Origin: UBA1189 sp045612925
GTDB lineage: Bacteria > Bacteroidota > Bacteroidia > Bacteroidales > Bacteroidaceae
Reading direction: 5' to 3'
Assembly (NCBI GenBank): GCA_045612925.1
Contig: JAZKZX010000003.1
Span: 1-43,645, forward strand
DNA: 43,645 nt
Shown: in pieces, positions 31,240 to 39,200 of the stretch
Numbering within the stretch: the first letter of the stretch is position 1
Layout: every line of letters starts with the position of its first letter
The notes under the pieces: model-generated
What the model was told of the DNA's origin: nothing
Seen by the model: only the letters and a program-made list of their open reading frames with translations
Databases searched by the model: none
Position numbers and translations under genes: made by a program

Positions 31240-31268
31240 CCCCTCCTTAGGAGGGGCGGGGGGAGGCC
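31240..31268 (-). repeat. Inverted copy of the GC-rich repeat just before truA
   Basis: CCCCTCCTTAGGAGGGGCGGGGGGAGGCC; reversed, it aligns with the copy at 31130. Its left part is a hairpin (CCCCTCCTTAGGAGGGG). It ends 7 nt before the truA ATG and could pair with the other copy in the transcript. Confidence 0.65.
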
Positions 31269-31275
31269 TCACTTT

Positions 31276-32049
31276 ATGCGTTACTTTATCACCCTTTCCT
31301 ACGATGGTACAGCCTATCATGGCTGGCAGATACAACCCAATGGCATCTCCGTGCAGCAATGCTTGGAGCAGGCACTCACTACACTTCTGCGTGCAGAGAC
31401 CTCGGTGGTAGGTGCTGGCCGTACCGATGCCGGGGTACATGCCCAGAAGATGATAGCCCACTTCGATACCGAGCAGGTGGTCGACTGTGTTCGTCTTGCC
31501 GATAAACTCAATCGTCTCCTTCCACAAGATATTGCCGTACAGCAGGTGCAGCCCGTGAGCGCCGATGCCCATGCTCGCTTCAGTGCTACCTCGCGCACCT
31601 ATCACTACTATGTGTCAACGGCCAAGGATCCCTTCAGTCGTCACCGTACCATGCGCCTCTTCCATGCACCTGATTTTGAGCGGATGAACGAGGCCGCCAA
31701 CCGTCTTTTCGATTATATCGATTTCACCAGTTTTAGCAAGCTCCACACCGATGTGGCCACCAACAACTGCTGCATCATGCAGGCTCGTTGGGAGCAGGTG
31801 GGCGAGCATGAGTGGCGTTTCGTCATCCAGGCCGACCGCTTCCTACGCAATATGGTGCGTGCCGTCGTGGGCACTCTGCTCGAGGTAGGGCGTGGCAAGA
31901 TGAGTGTTGATGAGTTCTGCCAGGTCATCGAGAAGCGCGACCGCTGCAGTGCTGGCACCTCCGTCCCTGGCCATGCCCTCTTCCTTGTCGATGTCACCTA
32001 TCCTGCTGAGATTTTTTATCTATCATCTGGTGAATACGCTTCTTCTTAG
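31276..32049 (+). CDS. truA: tRNA pseudouridine(38-40) synthase
   Basis: Modifies U38-U40 in the anticodon arm of many tRNAs; 257 residues from ATG 31276 (MRYFITLSYDG). The longer frame from 31228 would translate the GC-rich repeat (LLRRGGGRP) and is rejected. The catalytic aspartate is Asp51 in GAGRTDAGVHA; YDGTAYHGWQ, RTYHYYV, DFTSFSK and FLRNMVRAVVGTLLEVGRGK are family landmarks. Its stop codon overlaps the stop of the convergent AraC gene by four bases (TTAG, 32046-32049), so neither gene can have a terminator between them. rsmE, upstream, is also an RNA modification gene. Confidence 0.95.
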   Translation: MRYFITLSYDGTAYHGWQIQPNGISVQQCLEQALTTLLRAETSVVGAGRTDAGVHAQKMIAHFDTEQVVDCVRLADKLNRLLPQDIAVQQVQPVSADAHARFSATSRTYHYYVSTAKDPFSRHRTMRLFHAPDFERMNEAANRLFDYIDFTSFSKLHTDVATNNCCIMQARWEQVGEHEWRFVIQADRFLRNMVRAVVGTLLEVGRGKMSVDEFCQVIEKRDRCSAGTSVPGHALFLVDVTYPAEIFYLSSGEYASS

Positions 32050-32912
32050 TAGTGGTGCTGCTCTCTATACTCCTTAGGTGTGATGCCTACATGAGCTCTG
32101 AAATAACGGGAAAAGGTGGTGGGCTCACTGAATCCTAACTCGTAGGATATCTGTTGTATGCTCTTGTTGGTGTCGTTAGATAGCAAGTACTTGGCCTTGA
32201 TGATGACATGACGGCTAATCCACTCGCTCGCAGCAATACCCGTAGTCTGCTTGATGACAGAGGCAAAGTACTTAGGGGTTAGGCTGAATAGATTGGCGTA
32301 GAATGTTACCTCTCTGGTTTCATGGTAGTGGGTGGTGATAGCTTCGTAGAAGCGTTCAAAGAGCTGCTCTTGCAGCATTTGGCGCTTCGAGATGTTGGGG
32401 TGGTGGCTACGAATGAGTTCATCGCCCAAGGAGGCAATGATGCGGATAAGTGTAGCAATGAGCTCATCGCTTCTAATGCCGGGGCAGTCGGTAAGTTGCT
32501 GTAGAAACTTAAGCCCTGTATACATTGTATCAAATTGTTCAGGTGTGAGTTTCAGTATGGGGGTATACAAGAGGTACTGATACTTGTCTAATACGCCTGC
32601 TTGCTTCAGTTGTTCGAGATAGTCTTTAGGAATGAATACCGAAATAGCCTCGTAGTCGGGGCTGATATAGCTGTGTGAGATGACGTGGTCGGGTTGTAGC
32701 CAACATATCTCACCGGCATGTTGGCTACATGGCTTGTAGTTGTAGCAGCCACGCGACTCACCACGTCGGCACATGCCTATGTAGTAGTAGGGCGAGTGGT
32801 AGTCTTGGTTGAGAACATTGATCAACGGTTCGCCCTCCAGCACGATGATACGGCCTGAGAGTTGCCCTGTACGTACAAGATCAATCAAATCTTGTCTATT
32901 ATCTTCTTTCAT
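32046..32912 (-). CDS. AraC family transcriptional regulator
   Basis: A 288-residue DNA-binding regulator from ATG 32912 (MKEDNRQDL). The alternative ATG at 32987 adds a basic, non-conserved extension. The N-terminal half resembles a cupin-like ligand-binding domain (YYYIGMCRRGESRG, GEICWLQPDHVISH). The last 100 or so residues carry the two helix-turn-helix units: VTFYANLFSLTPKYFASVIKQTTG and IQQISYELGFSEPTTFSRYFRAHVGITPKEYR, the classic AraC/XylS signature. The ligand and targets are unknown. It is divergent from the large M60-like gene with a 315-nt gap, so control of that gene is a reasonable hypothesis, not shown by sequence. Confidence 0.9.
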   Translation of the reverse strand: MKEDNRQDLIDLVRTGQLSGRIIVLEGEPLINVLNQDYHSPYYYIGMCRRGESRGCYNYKPCSQHAGEICWLQPDHVISHSYISPDYEAISVFIPKDYLEQLKQAGVLDKYQYLLYTPILKLTPEQFDTMYTGLKFLQQLTDCPGIRSDELIATLIRIIASLGDELIRSHHPNISKRQMLQEQLFERFYEAITTHYHETREVTFYANLFSLTPKYFASVIKQTTGIAASEWISRHVIIKAKYLLSNDTNKSIQQISYELGFSEPTTFSRYFRAHVGITPKEYREQHHY

Positions 32913-33227
32913 GGTTATATTGGTTTTCAGGGAGTAAAGGTACAAACTATTTTCTTTACTTCGTTTTTTATCCGACCTTTTGTTCAATATCTCCGTATAT
33001 TTGATAAGGGTTTAATGGAGCATTGTCTCTACTTTTGTCATGAATTTCCATCAATGTGCTGTGTAAGGTAAATATTCGTTATATACTTTTGAGGAGGTGA
33101 TTATGTTGAAATTTGGAAAGAAGGTTCGCCAATTGTAAAAAAAAACGTACCTTTGCACGATGTTTATTAGCTCAGCTAATAGTATGCTATGAATAACCAA
33201 ATCATAATATAATTCAAAACTAAAACC
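32913..33227. other. Divergent intergenic region between the AraC and M60-like genes
   Basis: This 315-nt AT-rich gap contains no convincing gene. It holds a weak minus-strand -7 candidate for the AraC gene (TACCTTTA at 32935-32942), an isolated plus-strand TACTTTTG at 33030-33037 with no gene right after it, the M60 promoter at 33125-33155, and a small leader hairpin TATTAGC-TCA-GCTAATA at 33165-33181. Confidence 0.5.
33125..33155 (+). promoter_or_regulatory. Promoter of the M60-like gene
   Basis: TTCG at 33125-33128, a 19-nt spacer, and TACCTTTG at 33148-33155. The leader of about 65 nt includes the hairpin at 33165-33181. Confidence 0.6.
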
Positions 33228-36200
33228 ATGTATCATTTAAGAAAACTAAAAAGCTTGCTTTTGCTGCTGTTTGTAGCCGTCACGGCCAAGGCGCAGTTGA
33301 GTGATGGCAAGGTGTACAACTTTGTCAATGTGGGAAACTCGGACAAGTCGATGACTTCCGCTACTGCAGGAAACTATCTGTCGATTGCTACAACAGATGA
33401 GTCGGATTATTCACAATTGTGGTATTGCGCTTCAGATGGTAACGGATTTACCTTGCGTAACTTGGGTAATGGTAATTATCTGCGCAGTCCGAATGCGGGA
33501 GGCAATACCAACTGGACACTTGTGAAGACGGTTGATGGTGACAACTGTAGGTTCAACTGCACACAGGAAAGCGAACATGATGTGTTGCGAGCCATTAACA
33601 CTACGGATTCTTACCACTACATGCACTATGGCGCTACCACGGGAACCGTTGTTTGTTGGACCAGTAGCGCTCCTGCTACACAATGGGACTTCACTGAGGT
33701 GAGTGGCATTACAGCAGAACAATTGGCTGCCAACTGGGATGCAATAGCCGCTATCAATCCTAACGATGATGTCATTGCAACCTATCGAACTGCCCTTGAC
33801 GAACTCTTTGCAGATGAGGCATGCACTACGCTGGAGGAGACATATGCTTCAATGGACGAGACAACCTTAAAGAATCAGGCAGCGTATAATAACTTGCCTA
33901 CCACCCTGCAGGATATGGTGCTCAAGGTACGCAACGATAGCTGGGGAGAAGATAATATAGGAGATAAACCTGCTTGGGATGCCGATTATGCCAAGAAATA
34001 CCGCGTGCAGCTCTACGAACCCTACAACGAGCCTGAGGCTGCGGCCGAGGCATTGGGACTCAATGCACACACCAACCTGAACAACCCCACGGGTATCTTC
34101 TCGGGTGGCCGTGAGGCTATGTATGTGATGGTCGAGGGAGAGATCGAGGAGGGTGCCTCGCTCTACCTTGCCTCCTATTCAGGGCATGGCAAGTTGGGCG
34201 GATACAGTAATGGTGTCGAACTTAAGCAGGGACTTAATGTCGTTCCCTCATACTTTGCAGGAAACAACTATTGTATCAACTATGTGGTGCATACTTTCAA
34301 TACCGAGGGTGGCACGAAGAAGGGTAACAAAGCCAAGGCACGCAAGTTGTCTGACTATGAGGACTTGAAGATTCATATCGAGGGTGGCCATATCAACGGC
34401 TATTGGAACAAGATGGGTGACGAACTCTATACCCCCGACACAAATGCCAGCTGGGACTATATTGCTGCTCGTGCTACGCAGACCGATGTGACCGTGCTCG
34501 GTGAATACATCACCTTGCAGTTCCCGCTCCATGATGCTCTCAACTCAGATGGAGGCACTGAACATGGTCTCGACTACTACTACACCGGCAAGGATATTAT
34601 CAAATCTTCTATTCAGGAATGGGACAATGTGATGATGTGGGAGCGTATCGTATTGGGTGTGCTCGATAAGACGACCACAGAGGATGCTGCAAAGAATCCA
34701 AAGTCTCCTTATGCAGTGGCTCCCAATGTTTTTGCTTACATAGGTGATGATACCGATGGCTTTGAGAGTGGTTATGACGACTACTACAATGTGCATGGCC
34801 TTTCGTTCGGTACTCCACACGGCTATATGTATGGTGGTTGGGACCACTGCGGATACCACTTCAACACGATGGGTGCCATCATGACATCGATGATCACCGA
34901 TGCTGGTTCGCACTGGGGCCCTGCCCACGAGATTGGTCACCAGCATCAAGGACTGCTCACGGTCAATGGTCTCACCGAGGTGACCAATAACCTCTTCTCC
35001 AATGTGGTGCTCTGGTACTTCGGTAAGACTACCTCTCGTGTGAATGGTAGTGCTCTGGAACCCATCGCTGAGATGTTTGCTAATGAGGAGGCCGACTTCT
35101 TCAACACTACATCCAATGTGTTTATCACTACGCAGATGTACTACAAACTCTTCCTCTATTATCATGTATTGGGTCACAACCCGAAGTTCTACCCCAAACT
35201 CTTCGAGATGCTTCGTCAAGACCCGATGAGTGGGGGATACAATCAGCGTGGTGCTACATCCATACTCCACTTCTATAAGAAATGTTGTGAAGCTGCTGGA
35301 GAAGACCTCACCGAGTTCTTCCGTGCCTATGGCTTCTTCCGTGTGATGACCAATCGCCTGGTGGGTGACTATGCAAACTCGGTATATGACCAGACACAGG
35401 AGGATATTGACAATGCCATCGCAGAGGTAAAGGCTATGGCTGAAGAGAATGGATGGAAACAGAATATCGCTGTGCTTTTCATCAATGATGATACAGGCGG
35501 TCAAATCTTGAGTCATAGAAGTGACACTGAATATCTGAAACCTTTTGAGTCTGCCGATTCGGAACTTGGTAGCTATGCCACATTTAATGAGGCTACCACA
35601 CCCAATTATACCTACACCATCGTAGGAACCACTGTGACCATGGAGGGTGAGGGAGGTATAGGTTTCGCTATCTTCAACGAGAAGGGTGAACTTATCGGTT
35701 TCTCTGATAATAAAACCTTCGAGGTGTCTGTCGAGTGTGCCGAGGCTATTGCCTCTGGTAAGGCCGTGGTGAAGACCGTGCAAGGTGACAACGAGGCCGT
35801 AGAGGCAGTGAACATCATGGATACCGACGATACCGATGCCAAGCGCGCCATGTTGGGTGAGTTGGTAGAGTCGGCAAAGGCAGTCCTTGACCTTAGTGAT
35901 GAGGATGGTACTAAGGTCGGATTTTATAGAGCGTCCTCTTTGGAAGCACTGGAATCGGCCTACACCCAAGCAGAGCAGGTATATGAGGCTCGTACCGTGG
36001 CCTCTTATTCGGCTGTATACAACGCCCTCTTCCATGAATATTTTGAAGTAATGAATGATGCCTATGCACGCATCGGACTTGTTGAGGGCAATGCCTATCG
36101 CTTAACTAATAAGAACTATCCCGACCGCTCTCTCTCAATACCTACTGATAGTGTCAACAAGCAGATGATGGGTGAGATTACCGATACGGAAAGTCCTTAC

Positions 36201-39200
36201 GATCAGCAGTTGTGGTATTTTGAAGCATCAGAAACTGAAGGATCCTATTATTTAAAGAATAAAAATACATCTACCTATCCTGGAAATGTGGGAACCAGCA
36301 CATTCATTTATGCTACAGCTACATCAACGAGTGATGCTCATGCCTATAAGTTGCGTGATATGGGCAATGGCCTATGGGCTCTTGAGGGAAACACTGCATT
36401 GCACTTGGGCGCTGCGAACTATAAGTATGGTGTGTTGGGTTGGGGAGCCGATGCTACAGCCTCTCAATGGTATATCACAGCTGTTGATGTGAACGAAAAT
36501 GCTGAAGCGCTGTTCAGCTTGCAAGGTATGATTGAGAAGACCAAGGACTTGGCAGGCGAAATGGCCAATGTGCAATACTCTGGCAAACTGGCTCTACAGG
36601 CTGTATCTGAAAGCGAGCCCTATTATCTCTCTACCAATGCTTGTCACAACACATTGAACAATGCGAGCGATGGTCAAGGATTGGCCGGTTTGCTCGATGA
36701 TGATACCGACACCTACTTCCACTCAGAATATAACGGCAAGATTTCGACCACTCACTACTTGCAAGTCGATTTGGGCAGTGGGACTACCATGTCGAAGTTT
36801 GCCTTCAATTACGCGACGCGTAGCAATGGTAACAACTGCCCCACAGAGATTGTGGTTTCAGGATCTAACGATCCGAATGGAACATTTAATATCTTGCAGA
36901 CATATACAGCAGCCAACAATGGATTACCCAATGGTAACGCTCTCTCTTGGGAGTCGCCTGTCATCGAAAATACTGGCAACTACCGTTACCTTCGCTTCTC
37001 AGTGACCGCGACCGAAAATAGCAAGAAATTCTTCGTGATGTCTACCTTTGGCATCACCAATCACGAGACGGTGGTAAAAGCGATAGAGGAGAAGTACTCT
37101 ACTGCAGGACTTACCGAGCAGACCCTGAAGAACTTAGGCGAAGAGCTCTTCGATGCCAATGAACTGATGGCTTCCGATGCTGCTACCTCTGCTGAATTGC
37201 AAACGATGTGCAGCAGCATTGAAAAGGATTATTACACCCCGCTGCTCGAAATCTATAACGATGCGAATGCAGCAAGGCTCACTGCCTTGAAGGAGGAACT
37301 CGATGCCTTGATTGGTAAAACAACAGATTTGATTGGCGAGTGCGGTACGGTAAACTATACTCCAGGAAAATTCTATGACAAGGCTCCACTGCAGACTACA
37401 TCTTCTGAGGGTGACTTCTATGTATGGACCAATGCGCAGTCTACTCAAGAAGTGAAAGATTATGAGCCCCAAAGAGGTTACCTCGTGAACTTGTTCGATG
37501 GGAATAACGAGACATATTTCCACTCAGACTATAGCGGAGCTAACTCTACCGATGGAAACGATCACCACATAACGATTAAGTTGGGAGAAAATAATATAAC
37601 TTCTAAATTCAAATTCAAGTATATCACTCGCCATGATGCGGAAACCAACTATCCTAAGACAATAAAGATACAGGGTAGTGTAGATGGTACAAACTTTTAT
37701 GATATTGAAACCATCACAGGTCTGCCTACAGGGAATACGAAGACTTACGAGTCAGGATATATTGAGGCAAATGAGTACTACTCGCACTTGCGTTTCATGG
37801 TGACGGCAAATAACAATAACAATCTTAAAGGCGGTCACCCCATCTTCCACATGGCAGAGTTTGAACTGGCCATCGAGGGACTTCCCGAAAGCTACACTGC
37901 AGAGTTGAAGCCCGAGGCTGGTGATGCGGGTACAGATCTTTTGATTGAAACTTTCAAGAAAAATGCCGAGGCACAAGGTGTATACGACTATGCCACCACA
38001 GAATTGCAAGTAGAGGCAGCAATCGCCAAGTTGCAGGCACAGTATGATATCTTGAAAACTGCTAAAAATGCTGTACGGTATGTGGACTTCACCATCTCTT
38101 CCAATATCGCAGGTGGTGGTGTAAGATACCAAGATGTCGACTATACAACCACATTGTCTGCCCCCTCTACACTCGAAGCAAACGAACTCAAGGCAAAGGA
38201 TGTAGATGGCTATGTAGTCAAGAGCATCACTATCAGTGATACTGAAATCTCTATTATATATAATAAGGTGTATACCGTACAGGTTGAAGGTCTTGCAAAT
38301 GGTGGTGGTGTTGTCTACGAAGAAACCACTACTGAAAATGGTAAAACATTTGATGCCCCGATAGACCTCACCGTAGAGAATCTTTCTCCTGTAATAGTTG
38401 ATGGTTATGCTGCAGGTGTCATCACCTTGGAGGGAAGTACAGTTACCGTTACCTATAAGAAGATTTATACTGTCAATGTTAGTGGTGTTACTGATCAAGG
38501 TGGTGTGATGTTGGGTGGTACATCATATACGGATGAAGTTCATGTGTTGGGTACACTCGAAGCAAACCAACTTTCTGCTGTGGAGGTCAATGGTTACAAG
38601 GCGTTCATCTCCGTAGAAGGTACAACAATCAATGTGGTTTATAAGATGATTTATCGTGTTGAAGTTGTTGGTGCCGATGGTGGTGGTGTAACCTTTGAGG
38701 ATGTTGACTATGCAAATAACGCAGAAGTTTATGCCTTGTCTGCTATTGAGCTTAGCCAGCTGACCGCAGTTGAAGTTAGTGGCTATGTGGGCACGGTAAC
38801 ACTTGATGACAGAACGATTCGTGTGGCATACTGCAAACTGATTCAAGACCTCACTGAATTGAGAAACTACAAGGCATACCACATCCGTGCTAAGAGTGGT
38901 GAGGGTTATTTCGCTTGGAATAGTTCAATTACTGATGAGTATGTTAGCCTTCGTGGTGTGACCAATTCGTCTCATCAAGGTCTCCCTTCTGATGAGAATG
39001 TTGCTGCTAAATATACGGAGGCTGTAAACCTTTCTGATAAGACTGTTGTATGGCAGATTATAAAGGAGGGTGATAGCTATTACCTTTATCAACCTGAAAA
39101 GGAGGCCTATGTAACGCGTAGCGGAAGAGACTACAAGTTTGTTGCAGATAAGACCGCCTTGGATGGCATACGCCAAAATAGCGAAGATAATTATCTTGGT

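Noticed and set aside
31228..31275. Upstream in-frame start for truA
   Set aside because: The added residues are encoded by a GC-rich repeat and match no TruA N-terminus; ATG 31276 gives the standard start.
34545..36035. 496-codon open frame on the minus strand inside the M60-like gene
   Set aside because: It is fully antisense to a well-supported coding region, its translation is Ile/His/Cys-rich with no recognisable domain, and other shorter antisense frames occur in the same gene. It is a codon-usage shadow.
38073..38840. Repeated GGTGGTGGT-containing DNA considered as CRISPR-like or satellite repeats
   Set aside because: The repeats are in frame, about 190 nt apart, diverged at DNA level and conserved as protein modules; there are no unique spacers.
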